Of a stretch of DNA of 64,000 bases, positions 51,338 to 60,985 are shown one piece after another. The notes below the pieces were generated by a model. It saw only the letters and a list, made by a program, of their open reading frames with translations, was not told the DNA's origin and did no database searches. The position numbers and the translations under genes are program-made. The stretch lies in contig NZ_JBGTYM010000001.1 in the NCBI RefSeq assembly GCF_044142105.1, positions 744,001-808,000 on the forward strand. The letters run 5' to 3'. The stretch comes from Pseudogemmobacter sp044142105 (lineage in GTDB: Bacteria > Pseudomonadota > Alphaproteobacteria > Rhodobacterales > Rhodobacteraceae). How positions within the stretch are numbered: the first letter of the stretch is position 1; the number at the start of each line of letters is the position of its first letter.

Positions 51338-52231
51338 ATGAGCAAGGCTGAGATGACCGCACAGATCCGCAACGGCAAGGGTTTCATCGCCGCCCTTGAC
51401 CAGTCGGGCGGGTCGACCCCCAAGGCGCTGAAGCAATATGGCATTGCCGAGGGCGCCTGGGCCGATGAGGCGGGCATGTTCGACCTCATCCACGCCATGC
51501 GCAGCCGGATCATCAAGTCGCCGGGCTTCTCGGGCGACAAGGTGGTGGGCGCGATCCTGTTCGAACAGACCATGGACCGCACGGTGGATGGCATCCCGAC
51601 GGCGACCTATCTGTGGGAGAAGCGCCATGTCGTGCCCTTCCTGAAGATCGACAAGGGGCTGGAGGCCGAGGTCGATGGCTGCCAGCTGATGAAGCCGATG
51701 CCGGGCCTTGATGCGCTGCTGGACCGCGCGGCGAACGCGGGGATCTTCGGCACCAAGGAACGTTCGGTGATCTCGGCCGCCAATGCCAAGGGCATTCAGG
51801 CGGTGGTCGACCAGCAATTCGCCGTGGGCGCACAGGTGATTGCGCATGGCCTGATGCCGATCCTTGAGCCGGAAGTGACGATCTCGATCGCAGACAAGGC
51901 CGAAGCCGAGGATCTGTTGCAGAAGGCGCTGCTCAAGGGTCTGGACGCGCTGCCCGCAGGCCAGCAGGTCATGCTGAAACTGTCTCTGCCGACGGTGGAC
52001 AATTTCTATGCGCCCCTGGTCGACCATCCGAAAGTGTTGAAGGTCGTGGCCCTGTCGGGCGGCCATTCGCGCGAGGCGGCAAATGCCATTCTCGCCCGCA
52101 ACCGCGGCATCATCGCATCTTTCAGCCGCGCCTTGAGCGAGGGGTTGAGCGCGCAGCAGACCGATGCCGAGTTCGACGCGATGCTGAAAGGCGCGGTCGA
52201 CAGCATCCACGCGGCGTCCATCGCGGGCTGA
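51338..52231 (+). CDS. Fructose-bisphosphate aldolase, class I
   Basis: The 297-residue protein is a class I (Schiff-base) aldolase of the bacterial type, with GFIAALDQSGGSTPKAL at the N-terminus, ILFEQTMDRTVDG, VPFLKIDKGLEAE, GIFGTKERSVIS, LMPILEPEV (acid/base Glu) and MLKLSLPT holding the likely Schiff-base lysine. Start: the ATG at 51338 is spaced 7 bases from GAGGGA; the next ATG three bases earlier is also possible. It is linked to pgk in the glycolytic/gluconeogenic set. Confidence 0.92.
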   Translation: MSKAEMTAQIRNGKGFIAALDQSGGSTPKALKQYGIAEGAWADEAGMFDLIHAMRSRIIKSPGFSGDKVVGAILFEQTMDRTVDGIPTATYLWEKRHVVPFLKIDKGLEAEVDGCQLMKPMPGLDALLDRAANAGIFGTKERSVISAANAKGIQAVVDQQFAVGAQVIAHGLMPILEPEVTISIADKAEAEDLLQKALLKGLDALPAGQQVMLKLSLPTVDNFYAPLVDHPKVLKVVALSGGHSREAANAILARNRGIIASFSRALSEGLSAQQTDAEFDAMLKGAVDSIHAASIAG

Positions 52232-52243
52232 TCACGCGAAAAT

Positions 52244-52276
52244 CAAGGGAATCCCGCTGTTTGGGGGATTCCCTTG
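52244..52276 (+). repeat. 12-bp inverted repeat after the aldolase gene
   Basis: CAAGGGAATCCC (52244-52255) and GGGATTCCCTTG (52265-52276) are perfect arms with a 9-base loop. There is no T-tract after it, so it is not a normal terminator, though it may stabilise the mRNA end. It precedes ftsB by 65 bases. Confidence 0.65.
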
Positions 52277-52341
52277 GACCAGGTTATATGCAATGATTCC
52301 ACCATGCCCCCGCAAAGAGGGGCATCAGAGGCGGCAGGCAT

Positions 52342-52644
52342 ATGACAAACGCGGCAGCGCGGAACAATCTGGGCGGATTGATCTATTTCGCCCTGGCTTT
52401 CACTCTAGGCCTCTATTTCACCTTTGCCGCCGTGCAAGGCGATTATGGTGTTTTCCGCCGGGTCGAGATCACCGCCGAGGCGGAAGATCTGACCGCCGAG
52501 CGCGACCGGCTGGCGGCAGAACTGGCCACAATTCAGAACCTGACCCATCGCCTGTCGGACGCCTATCTGGACCTGGACCTGCTGGACCAGCAGGCGCGCG
52601 ACGTCTTGGGCTATATGCGCGGCGACGAGATCGCCATCCGGTAA
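52342..52644 (+). CDS. ftsB: Septum formation protein DivIC/FtsB
   Basis: The 100 residues comprise a short cytoplasmic N-terminus, one TM segment (LIYFALAFTLGLYFTFAAV, about 13-31) and a periplasmic leucine-heptad coiled coil (ITAEAEDLTAERDRLAAELA), then DQQARDVLGYMRGDE. FtsB joins FtsL and FtsQ to activate septal peptidoglycan synthesis. In related genomes ftsB directly precedes pdhA; here an SDR/HxlR pair lies between. Confidence 0.86.
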   Translation: MTNAAARNNLGGLIYFALAFTLGLYFTFAAVQGDYGVFRRVEITAEAEDLTAERDRLAAELATIQNLTHRLSDAYLDLDLLDQQARDVLGYMRGDEIAIR

Positions 52645-52665
52645 GGCGGCGGGGAAAGCCCTGCC

Positions 52666-53427
52666 CTAGTCAAGACTGCGGTAATTGGCGTTGAGGCTCT
52701 GGAAGGTCTGGGCATGGCGGTCCTCGGCCTCGGCTCGGCGCAGGAAGCCCACCCGTTCGACCAGAATTTCCTCCGGTACCGGATCGGCGGTCAGCATCGC
52801 CATGACCTCGTCGATGAAATCGCCAAGCGGCATGGCATGCGGGCTGGTGGCATGGCCCGGCATCAGGTCGGTCTGCACGGCGGGCGGTGCAAGTTCATGC
52901 ACGCTGATCCCTGTGTCGCGCAACTGCCAGCGCAGGGCCTGGGTCCAGGAATGGATCGCGGCCTTGGTGGCGGAATAGGTCGGGGTCGCGGCCAGAGGCA
53001 CGAAGGCCAGACCGGAAGAAACGGTGACGATAGCGGCTTTCGGCTGGGCCAGAAGCAGCGGCATCAGGGCATGGGTCAGGCGGATCGGACCCAGCAGGTT
53101 CGTGGTGATGGTCTCTTCCGAAATGCTCAAGCCGGTGGCATCCGCCCCCAAACGTTCGGGTTTCATGATGCCTGCATTGTGCAGCACCATGGAGAGGTCC
53201 GGGTGATCCTTGGCCAAGGTTACGGCCAGTGCGGCAATGGCGGCGGGATCGCTGATGTCATTCTGCAGCCCGATCATGCCGGGATGGGCCTTGGTCGCGG
53301 CGTCGAGAAGCGCCTTGCGGCGGCCGGTGATGATCACGCCATGGCCAAGCGCGTGCAGGCGGCTGGCCAGGGCGAGACCGATGCCCGATGTGGCGCCGGT
53401 GATGAGAATTTTCTTGTTCGGGGTCAT
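52666..53427 (-). CDS. Short-chain dehydrogenase/reductase (DltE-type)
   Basis: This 253-residue SDR has the cofactor motif ILITGATSGIGLALASRLHALG, NAG motif VLHNAGIMKPER, catalytic VTVSSG (Ser) and YSATKAAIH (Tyr, Lys). The substrate is not predictable. It starts at the ATG 53427 and is divergent from an HxlR regulator gene, with a candidate operator near that regulator's start. The frame remains open antisense to pdhABC above it, but that is chance. Confidence 0.88.
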   Translation of the reverse strand: MTPNKKILITGATSGIGLALASRLHALGHGVIITGRRKALLDAATKAHPGMIGLQNDISDPAAIAALAVTLAKDHPDLSMVLHNAGIMKPERLGADATGLSISEETITTNLLGPIRLTHALMPLLLAQPKAAIVTVSSGLAFVPLAATPTYSATKAAIHSWTQALRWQLRDTGISVHELAPPAVQTDLMPGHATSPHAMPLGDFIDEVMAMLTADPVPEEILVERVGFLRRAEAEDRHAQTFQSLNANYRSLD

Positions 53428-53538
53428 GTCGGTCTCCGCTGATTGTGACCTGAAAGAATTGTGAGATGCGGTTTGCCGCAGCTTGGCAGAAGATAGGGGA
53501 TAGGTTACCGTTCGAAAGAAGGCACCGAAAAGTTCTGT

Positions 53539-53556
53539 ACTTACCAAAAGGAAAGT
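53539..53556. promoter_or_regulatory. Candidate HxlR operator
   Basis: ACTTACC-AAAA-GGAAAGT is an inverted repeat with one mismatch, matching the general HxlR-type pattern TACTTACC...GGTAAGTA. It ends three bases before the regulator's ATG, so binding would block its own translation start region or promoter as well as the divergent SDR promoter. Confidence 0.5.
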
Positions 53557-53559
53557 GTG

Positions 53560-53955
53560 ATGCCCCCTGCCCCTTCGGCCGATCCTCTTGCCCCGGCGCT
53601 GCGCGAGGTCGATCCGGCAGTGAATGCGCTGGTGATGGAGTTGATCGGGCGGGTCGCCGACAAATGGACCATGGCGGTGCTGGAAGTGCTGGCCGAAGCC
53701 GGGACGCTGCGCTTTTCGCGGCTGGCCGATCAGGTGCCGGGGATCAGCCAGAAGATGCTGACCCAGACGCTGCGGCTGATGGAACGCGACGGGTTGCTGA
53801 CCCGGACCGTGCATCCCGTGGTGCCGCCACGGGTCGAGTATCGGCTGACGGATCTGGGACTGACGCTGGGTACGGCCTTTTGCGGGGTCTGGACCTGGGC
53901 CGAAGAGAATCTGGCGACCATCAATGCCGCGCGCGCGGCCTTTGACGCGCGCTGA
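53560..53955 (+). CDS. HxlR-family transcriptional regulator
   Basis: The 131-residue winged-helix protein has ALVMELIGRVADKWTMAVLEVLAEAG, RFSRLADQVPGISQKMLTQTLRLMERDGLL and VPPRVEYRLTDLGLTLG, the standard HxlR pattern. It has one cysteine near the C-terminal helix (FCGVWTWAEE) that might respond to aldehydes or oxidants, as in some relatives. It is probably the regulator of the divergent SDR. An ATG/GTG pair at the start is preceded by AAAGGA. Confidence 0.9.
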   Translation: MPPAPSADPLAPALREVDPAVNALVMELIGRVADKWTMAVLEVLAEAGTLRFSRLADQVPGISQKMLTQTLRLMERDGLLTRTVHPVVPPRVEYRLTDLGLTLGTAFCGVWTWAEENLATINAARAAFDAR

Positions 53956-54083
53956 CCTGGCGCTGCGGCGCGGCGCAATCTGATCCGGTTCCCCTGCCCC
54001 CACACGGATGCGTGAGGCCCATTCCGCCGCTGCATGGCTGTCGGCCAAGTTGTGACTCGCCTTTTTTCTCCGATACTGTAAGG

Positions 54084-54103
54084 ATGGTTTAAGGTTGAAC
54101 CAT
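54084..54103. promoter_or_regulatory. Inverted repeat upstream of pdhA
   Basis: ATGGTTTAAGGTTGAACCAT has arms ATGGTT and AACCAT and lies 32 bases before pdhA, close to the expected promoter. It may be an operator for a PdhR-like or other pyruvate-responsive regulator. Not tested. Confidence 0.4.
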
Positions 54104-54135
54104 TCTTGGTCCCGATATAGCTCAGGGAGGAGCAC

Positions 54136-55122
54136 ATGGCGAAGAAGCCAGAGCCGAGACCCAATGTCTCGAAGGACGAACTTCTTCAGTATTATCGCGA
54201 CATGCTGCTGATCCGCCGCTTCGAGGAAAAGGCGGGCCAGCTTTACGGCATGGGCCTGATCGGCGGCTTCTGCCACCTGTATATCGGGCAGGAAGCGGTG
54301 GTCGTCGGGCTGGAAGCCGCCGCGAAAGAGGGTGACAAGCGGATCACCTCTTATCGCGACCATGGCCATATGCTGGCCTGCGGCATGGATGCCAAGGGCG
54401 TGATGGCCGAATTGACCGGGCGCATCGGGGGCTATTCCAAGGGCAAGGGCGGCTCGATGCACATGTTCTCGAAAGAGAAACATTTCTATGGCGGGCACGG
54501 CATTGTCGGTGCGCAGGTGCCGCTGGGCGCGGGGCTGGCCTTTGCCGACAAATATCTGGGCAATGACAATGTGACCTTCGTCTATTTCGGCGATGGTGCG
54601 GCCAATCAGGGCCAGGTCTACGAGACCTACAACATGGCGGAGCTTTGGGACCTGCCGGCGATCTTCGTGATCGAGAACAACCAGTATGCAATGGGCACGA
54701 GCGTGAAGCGCTCGACCAAGTCGAAGACACTGTTCGAACGGGGCGTGGCCTATGGCATTCCGGGCGAGCAGGTCGACGGCATGGATGTGCTGGCGGTAAA
54801 GGCGGCGGCGGAAAAGGCCGTGGCGCACTGCCGGGCCGGCAAGGGCCCTTACATCCTTGAAATGATGACCTACCGCTATCGCGGCCATTCCATGTCGGAC
54901 CCGGCGAAATACCGGACCCGCGAGGAGGTGGAGAAGATCAAGTCCGAGAAAGATTGCATCGAACAGGTGCGCGATCTGCTGCTGCAGGGCGGTCATGCCT
55001 CGGAAGAGGATCTGAAAGGCATCGACAAGGAGATCAAGGCGCTGGTGAACGAAGCCGCCGAGTTCTCGAAAGAAAGCCCCGAGCCGCCGGTGGACGAGCT
55101 CTGGACCGATATTTACGCCTGA
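54136..55122 (+). CDS. pdhA: Pyruvate dehydrogenase E1 component, alpha subunit
   Basis: PdhA (328 aa) is the decarboxylase subunit. It opens with LLQYYRDMLLIRRFEEKAGQL, has SYRDHGHMLACGM, KGGSMHMFSKEKHFYGGHGIVG, the TPP/Mg motif YFGDGAANQGQVYE and a phosphorylatable-loop-like RYRGHSMSDPAKYR. Motif order is of the alpha-beta heterotetrameric type. GGAGGA lies 7 bases before the ATG. It begins the pdhABC operon, with 12 bases to pdhB. Confidence 0.96.
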   Translation: MAKKPEPRPNVSKDELLQYYRDMLLIRRFEEKAGQLYGMGLIGGFCHLYIGQEAVVVGLEAAAKEGDKRITSYRDHGHMLACGMDAKGVMAELTGRIGGYSKGKGGSMHMFSKEKHFYGGHGIVGAQVPLGAGLAFADKYLGNDNVTFVYFGDGAANQGQVYETYNMAELWDLPAIFVIENNQYAMGTSVKRSTKSKTLFERGVAYGIPGEQVDGMDVLAVKAAAEKAVAHCRAGKGPYILEMMTYRYRGHSMSDPAKYRTREEVEKIKSEKDCIEQVRDLLLQGGHASEEDLKGIDKEIKALVNEAAEFSKESPEPPVDELWTDIYA

Positions 55123-55134
55123 GGGAGGGGAATC

Positions 55135-56517
<1,383 letters not shown>

Positions 56518-56528
56518 GGGAGGGGAAC

Positions 56529-57848
56529 ATGGCAACGCAGATCCTGATGCCCGCGCTGTCTCCGACCATGGAGGAAGGCACGCTGGCGAAATGGCTGGTG
56601 AAAGAGGGCGATGTGGTCAAGTCGGGCCAGATCATCGCCGAGATCGAGACCGACAAGGCGACGATGGAGTTCGAGGCCGTCGATGAAGGCACGGTCGGCA
56701 AGATCCTGATCGCCGAGGGCAGCGCCGGGGTGAAGGTCAACACGCCCATCGCAGTTCTGCTGGAGGAAGGCGAGGATGCCTCGGCCGCTGCGGCCCCGGC
56801 AGCGGCGCCCAAGGCCGAGGCCGCGAAACCCGAAGCTGCGAAGGCTGACCCCCCTGCGATGACAGCGCCTGCCGCGGCCCCTGCCCCTGCCCCGGCGGCG
56901 GTCGCGGGCGGCGCGCGGGTCTTTGCCTCGCCGCTGGCGCGGCGGATCGCCAAGGAAAAGGGTCTGGACCTGGGCGCCGTGAAGGGCTCGGGTCCGCATG
57001 GCCGCATCGTCCGGGCGGATGTCGAAGGCGCACAGCCCGCGGCGGCGAAACCGGCGGCGGCGCCAGCGCAGGCAGCAGCGCCCGCTGCGGCTCCGGCCAA
57101 AGCGGCGGTCGCTTCGGGCATGTCGGCCGAGACGGTGATCAAGATGTATGCCGGGCGCGAGTATGTGGAAGTGCCGCTGGACGGCATGCGCCGCACGATT
57201 GCCGCGCGGCTGACCGAGGCCAAGCAGACCATCCCGCATTTCTACCTGCGCCGCGAGGTGCGTCTGGATGCGCTGATGGCCTTCCGCGAACAGCTGAACA
57301 AGGGGCTGGAAAGCCGCGGCGTGAAGCTGTCGGTCAATGACTTTGTCATCAAGGCCTGCGCGCTGGCCCTGCAGGCGGTGCCGGATGCCAATGCCGTCTG
57401 GGCGGGCGACCGCGTGCTGAAGCTGAAGCCTTCCGATGTTGCGGTGGCCGTGGCGGTCGATGGCGGGCTGTTCACGCCGGTGCTGAAAGACGCCGAGAAG
57501 AAGACGCTCTCGGCGCTCTCGGCGGAAATGAAGGACCTGGCGACGCGCGCGAAGACCAAGAAGCTCGCCCCGCATGAATATCAGGGCGGAAGCTTCGCGA
57601 TCTCGAACCTGGGCATGTTCGGGATCGAGAATTTCGATGCCGTGATCAATCCGCCGCATGGCGGGATCCTGGCGGTCGGAGCGGGGCTGAAGAAGCCGGT
57701 CGTGCTGGCGGATGGATCGGTCGGCGTGGCGACGGTGATGTCGATGACGCTGTCGGTCGACCACCGCGTGATCGACGGGGCCCTGGGCGCGCAGCTGATG
57801 AAGGTGATCGTCGAGGCGCTGGAGAACCCGATTTCCATGCTGGCCTGA
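56529..57848 (+). CDS. pdhC: Dihydrolipoamide acetyltransferase (E2) of pyruvate dehydrogenase
   Basis: E2 (439 aa) carries one N-terminal lipoyl domain (IETDKATMEFEA), an Ala/Pro linker, a peripheral subunit-binding domain (ASPLARRIAKEKGLDLGAVKGSGPHGRIV), and the acetyltransferase core ending in the active-site motif MTLSVDHRVIDGALGAQ (HxxxD). The N-terminal 157-bp block matches pdhB exactly. A GC-rich element follows 16 bases after the stop. Confidence 0.96.
   Translation: MATQILMPALSPTMEEGTLAKWLVKEGDVVKSGQIIAEIETDKATMEFEAVDEGTVGKILIAEGSAGVKVNTPIAVLLEEGEDASAAAAPAAAPKAEAAKPEAAKADPPAMTAPAAAPAPAPAAVAGGARVFASPLARRIAKEKGLDLGAVKGSGPHGRIVRADVEGAQPAAAKPAAAPAQAAAPAAAPAKAAVASGMSAETVIKMYAGREYVEVPLDGMRRTIAARLTEAKQTIPHFYLRREVRLDALMAFREQLNKGLESRGVKLSVNDFVIKACALALQAVPDANAVWAGDRVLKLKPSDVAVAVAVDGGLFTPVLKDAEKKTLSALSAEMKDLATRAKTKKLAPHEYQGGSFAISNLGMFGIENFDAVINPPHGGILAVGAGLKKPVVLADGSVGVATVMSMTLSVDHRVIDGALGAQLMKVIVEALENPISMLA
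56545..56701 (+). repeat. 157-bp exact repeat, copy in pdhC lipoyl domain
   Basis: This is the second copy of the block described at 55151-55307. The two copies lie 1394 bases apart in direct orientation, so recombination between them would delete most of pdhB and fuse the lipoyl domain to E2. Confidence 0.88.
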
Positions 57849-57863
57849 TCGCGGGCGGGAAGT

Positions 57864-57906
57864 CCGGGGGCGCTGCCCCCGGCCCGCCGGAGGATTTGGT
57901 CCAAGC
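57864..57906. repeat. GC-rich intergenic palindromic element, copy 2
   Basis: The hairpin CCGGGGGC-GCT-GCCCCCGG (57864-57882) is followed by CCCGCCGGAGGATTTGGTCC. It lies between convergent pdhC and the lipid gene and has the same order as the element at 48711, with longer arms. It might also serve as a transcription end, though it has no T-tract. Confidence 0.6.
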
Positions 57907-57911
57907 CAAGG

Positions 57912-58556
57912 TCAGGGGCGCTGCGAGAGCAGGTCCAAGAGGCGGAAGGCGCGGCGCAGGATGGTCGCGGCGGTGCCGATGAGAATGATCCAGAGCGCCG
58001 CGGTCATCAGGGTCGCGGCGCTTTGCTGTATCGGGAGCAGCGCGGCCAGCAGACAAGCAAGCGTCAGGGCCGCCATACGGTGCTGCTTTGCCATGGGGCC
58101 GGAGAAATCGGCAGCAAAGCCCTCGGCGCGGCCAAGCTCGCGCAGATAGGCCGTACCAAGCGCCAGTGCGCCGCAGCCCAGCCCCAAAGCGGGATTGTGC
58201 GCCGCGAGGCCCGCGCCCCAGAAGAACAGAAGATCCGCCGCTCGGTCTGGCGCCTCGTTCCAAAACGGCCCCGTGGCAGATTGCTTGCCGCCCTCTATTG
58301 CGACCATCCCGTCCAGGAGATTGCAGAGAAGGCGCAGCTGGATCGTTGCGGCGGCCAGGATCAGGCCCAGGCTGGTCACGACCGGCCCGCCGCTTCCGGC
58401 GGCCCAGAACAGCAGGCAACCAAGCATCGCGAAACCGATTGAGGCGGCGGAAATCTGGTTTGGGGTGACGTCGCTGTCCGCCAGCTTCTGCGCGAGGCTG
58501 CGCGCCCATTTCGTATCACGCGAGGAAAGCGGGCGGCGCGAGGCGGGACCGGTCAT
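57912..58556 (-). CDS. CDP-alcohol phosphatidyltransferase family protein (noncanonical motif)
   Basis: This 214-residue membrane protein has several TM segments (LLFWAAGSGGPVVTSLGLIL and others). The CDP-alcohol transferase signature is spaced correctly but altered: it reads N-x2-DG-x2-A-I-x8-G-x3-N-x3-D where the canonical motif is D-x2-DG-x2-A-R-x8-G-x3-D-x3-D. Two metal-ligand Asp positions are therefore Asn. It overlaps the cdsA-like gene by 4 bases. The head-group substrate is unknown; it resembles YnbA in gene context. Confidence 0.84.
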   Translation of the reverse strand: MTGPASRRPLSSRDTKWARSLAQKLADSDVTPNQISAASIGFAMLGCLLFWAAGSGGPVVTSLGLILAAATIQLRLLCNLLDGMVAIEGGKQSATGPFWNEAPDRAADLLFFWGAGLAAHNPALGLGCGALALGTAYLRELGRAEGFAADFSGPMAKQHRMAALTLACLLAALLPIQQSAATLMTAALWIILIGTAATILRRAFRLLDLLSQRP

Positions 58557-59500
58557 GTCGCGGACCAGAAATAGCGGGTAAGATGGAAGAAGATCGGGGC
58601 GGCGAAGATGACACTGTCCAGCCGGTCAAGGAACCCGCCATGCCCGGCGATCAGATGGCCCCAGTCCTTGACGCCCTTGTCACGTTTTATCGCCGACATG
58701 ACCAGCCCGCCGAAAAAGCCCATCAGGCAGATGACCAGCGCCATGCCCGCCGCCTGCCAGGGCGTGAAGGGCGTGATCCAATACAGCGCGGTTCCCGCGC
58801 CGACGGCGGTGGCAACGCCTCCCAGAAACCCCTCCCAGGTTTTCGACGGCGACACCTGCGGGGCGATCTTGTGCCGTCCGAGGAGCTTGCCCCAGACATA
58901 TTGCATCACGTCCGAGAATTGCACGGTGAAGATCAACCAGGCGATCAGAATGACGCTGCGCCCCTCATAGCCCGGGATATGCAGGGTCAGAAGCGCAGGC
59001 ACGTGGCTGGCGCAATAGACGCAGATCATCAAGGCCCATTGAGTTTCCGCGACCCGGGTCAGGAAATCCTGCGTACCGCCCCGGAGGGCCGAGACGACGG
59101 GCAGCAGAAGAAAAGCGTAGACCGGCACGAAGATGGAATAGAACCCGTACCAGTCGACGCCGATCAGCCAGTATTGCACCGGCAGGATGAGAAAGAAGCT
59201 CGCCGCCAGCGCCCAATGGTCGGCAGGGGCTTTCTCGGTAAGGGTCAGGAACTCCCGCAGTCCCGCGAAGGACAGGATGGCGAAAAGCAGAACGACCCCC
59301 GTGCGCCCGGCCAGGAAGGCGATGGCAAGCAGGATCACCATGGCCCACCAGGCGGCTATCCGGGCATTCAGGTTCTCGATCACCGGGTTGGCGCCATCGG
59401 GCGAAAGCTGCGCCCGGAGCACTTCGCCAATCAATGTGGCGAGAATCAGGATCGCGCCAACGGCGGCCAGAAGCCAGATCAGATCGGGAGGTGAGGTCAT
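58553..59500 (-). CDS. Phosphatidate cytidylyltransferase (CdsA-like, YnbB-type paralogue)
   Basis: The 315-residue integral membrane protein of the CdsA family has many TM segments and the C-terminal signature SAIKRDKGVKDWGHLIAGHGGFLDRLDS split across residues 270-300. SPSKTWEGFLGG is the other conserved motif. It would make CDP-diacylglycerol. The gene sits with plsC-like and CDP-alcohol transferase genes (4-base overlaps both sides) rather than in the usual frr-uppS-cdsA-dxr cluster, so it is probably the YnbB-like second copy. Confidence 0.88.
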   Translation of the reverse strand: MTSPPDLIWLLAAVGAILILATLIGEVLRAQLSPDGANPVIENLNARIAAWWAMVILLAIAFLAGRTGVVLLFAILSFAGLREFLTLTEKAPADHWALAASFFLILPVQYWLIGVDWYGFYSIFVPVYAFLLLPVVSALRGGTQDFLTRVAETQWALMICVYCASHVPALLTLHIPGYEGRSVILIAWLIFTVQFSDVMQYVWGKLLGRHKIAPQVSPSKTWEGFLGGVATAVGAGTALYWITPFTPWQAAGMALVICLMGFFGGLVMSAIKRDKGVKDWGHLIAGHGGFLDRLDSVIFAAPIFFHLTRYFWSAT

Positions 59501-60168
59501 GCCTTCGGCCTTTCGGCAAGGGCAAGAAGGGCGGTGGACGCCCGGCCGAGAAAGGCCTCTTTCGCCTCGCCCGGGTGAATATGCAGCGGTGCGCCGAAGG
59601 TCAGCGTGCAGATCAGCGGCACCGGGATCACCTCACCCTTTGGCATGACGCGGTTGAGGTTTGAAATCCAGACGGGGACAAGATCAACCTCGGGGCGTTG
59701 CGTCGCCAGATGATAAAGGCCGGACTTGAAAGGCAGAAGCAACTCGTCAGAGGAATTGCGCTTGCCTTCGGGGAAAATGATCAGCGACGACCCCTCGTCC
59801 AGCGCCGTGGCCATCTGTGCCACCGGGTCCGCGACACGCTCCTCCGGGCGACGGTCGATCAGCACGGCGTTGAACACATCGCGCCCGATGAAGGCCCGCA
59901 GCGGCGAGGTCAGCCAGTAGTCCAGAGCCGCGACGGGCCGGGTCCGCGCTCGCAAGGCACGCGGCAGAACCGTCCAGATCAGGACGAAGTCGCCGTTGGA
60001 GGTGTGGTTGCCGAAATAGACGCGCTGACGCGGCACCGGCTCGATCCCAGCCCAGATCGCCCGGGGCGCCGTGACGATCCTGGCAAACAGCGAGATCGCC
60101 TTGCCGACGAAGAACGCGACCGTGGCGCGGACCGGGCGGGTGATCGTGGCGGGAAGGCCGGCGGTCAT
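59497..60168 (-). CDS. 1-acyl-glycerol-3-phosphate acyltransferase (PlsC-like)
   Basis: This 223-residue protein has an N-terminal hydrophobic segment (VAFFVGKAISLFARIV), the acyltransferase motif FGNHTSNGDFVLIWTVL with HX4D variant (N-H-T-S-N-G-D), and the substrate-binding IIFPEGKRNSSDELLLPFK. It would acylate lysophosphatidate or a similar lysolipid. It overlaps the CdsA-like gene by 4 bases and follows cysE by 10 bases. An OlsA-like use with the OlsB-like gene at 16.2 kb cannot be excluded. Confidence 0.86.
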   Translation of the reverse strand: MTAGLPATITRPVRATVAFFVGKAISLFARIVTAPRAIWAGIEPVPRQRVYFGNHTSNGDFVLIWTVLPRALRARTRPVAALDYWLTSPLRAFIGRDVFNAVLIDRRPEERVADPVAQMATALDEGSSLIIFPEGKRNSSDELLLPFKSGLYHLATQRPEVDLVPVWISNLNRVMPKGEVIPVPLICTLTFGAPLHIHPGEAKEAFLGRASTALLALAERPKA

Positions 60169-60178
60169 GCCTGCCCTG

Positions 60179-60985
60179 TCACTTTGCCTGCAAAAGCTGA
60201 TCCATTGTCAGCGCTGGCTGGGCGCAGCCCGCCTTGCCGACGACGCGCGCCGGAACACCCGCGACCGTGGTGTTGCGCGGCACATCTTCAAGCACAACCG
60301 ACCCCGCCGCAATGCGCGAGCAATGACCGACGCGGATATTGCCCAGCACCTTTGCCCCCGCCCCGATCAGCACACCGTCTTCGATCTTCGGATGACGGTC
60401 GCCGTCTTCCTTGCCAGTTCCGCCCAGCGTGACCGAATGCAGCATCGAGACATTGTCGCCAACCACCGCCGTTTCGCCGATCACGATGGAATGAGCATGG
60501 TCGATCATGATACCGCGGCCGATGCGGGCATTGGGGTGAATGTCCACGCCAAAGGCCTCCGACACCCGCATCTGTACGAAATAGGCAAGGTCCTTGCGCC
60601 CCTTCACCCAGAGCCAGTGCCCAATCCGATAGGCCTGGATCGCCTGATAGCCCTTGAAGAACAGCACGGGCTGAAGGAAGCGATGGCACGCCGGATCACG
60701 CTCATAGACCGCCATCAAGTCGGCACGCGCGGCGGCGCCGATGTCGGGATCGTCGCTATAGGCCGCGTCGGCAATCTCGCGCAGGATCTGCTCGCTCATC
60801 TCGCCACTCGCCAGTTTCAGCGAGAAGCGATAGGCAAGCGCGCGCTCGAAGGTGGCATGGTGCAGAAGGCCGGAATGGATCAGCGCTCCCAGGAGCGGCT
60901 CGGATCGAACGGCTTCCTGCGCCTCGTCACAGATGCGTGTCCAGACCGGATCGACTGTGGTGACGCGCTGTCTTGTCTCTGCCAT
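60179..60985 (-). CDS. cysE: Serine O-acetyltransferase
   Basis: CysE (268 aa) acetylates serine for cysteine synthesis. The N-terminal helical domain (VWTRICDEAQEAVRSEP and LHHATFERALAYRFSLKL) and the left-handed beta-helix with HPNARIGRGIMIDHAHSIVIGETAVVGDNVSMLHSVTLGGTGK split over residues 150-195 are complete, ending GVPARVVGKAG. AGGAGA precedes the ATG. The DUF7742 gene upstream overlaps its start by about 59 bases. It is often found at the 3' end of GTA clusters. Confidence 0.95.
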   Translation of the reverse strand: MAETRQRVTTVDPVWTRICDEAQEAVRSEPLLGALIHSGLLHHATFERALAYRFSLKLASGEMSEQILREIADAAYSDDPDIGAAARADLMAVYERDPACHRFLQPVLFFKGYQAIQAYRIGHWLWVKGRKDLAYFVQMRVSEAFGVDIHPNARIGRGIMIDHAHSIVIGETAVVGDNVSMLHSVTLGGTGKEDGDRHPKIEDGVLIGAGAKVLGNIRVGHCSRIAAGSVVLEDVPRNTTVAGVPARVVGKAGCAQPALTMDQLLQAK

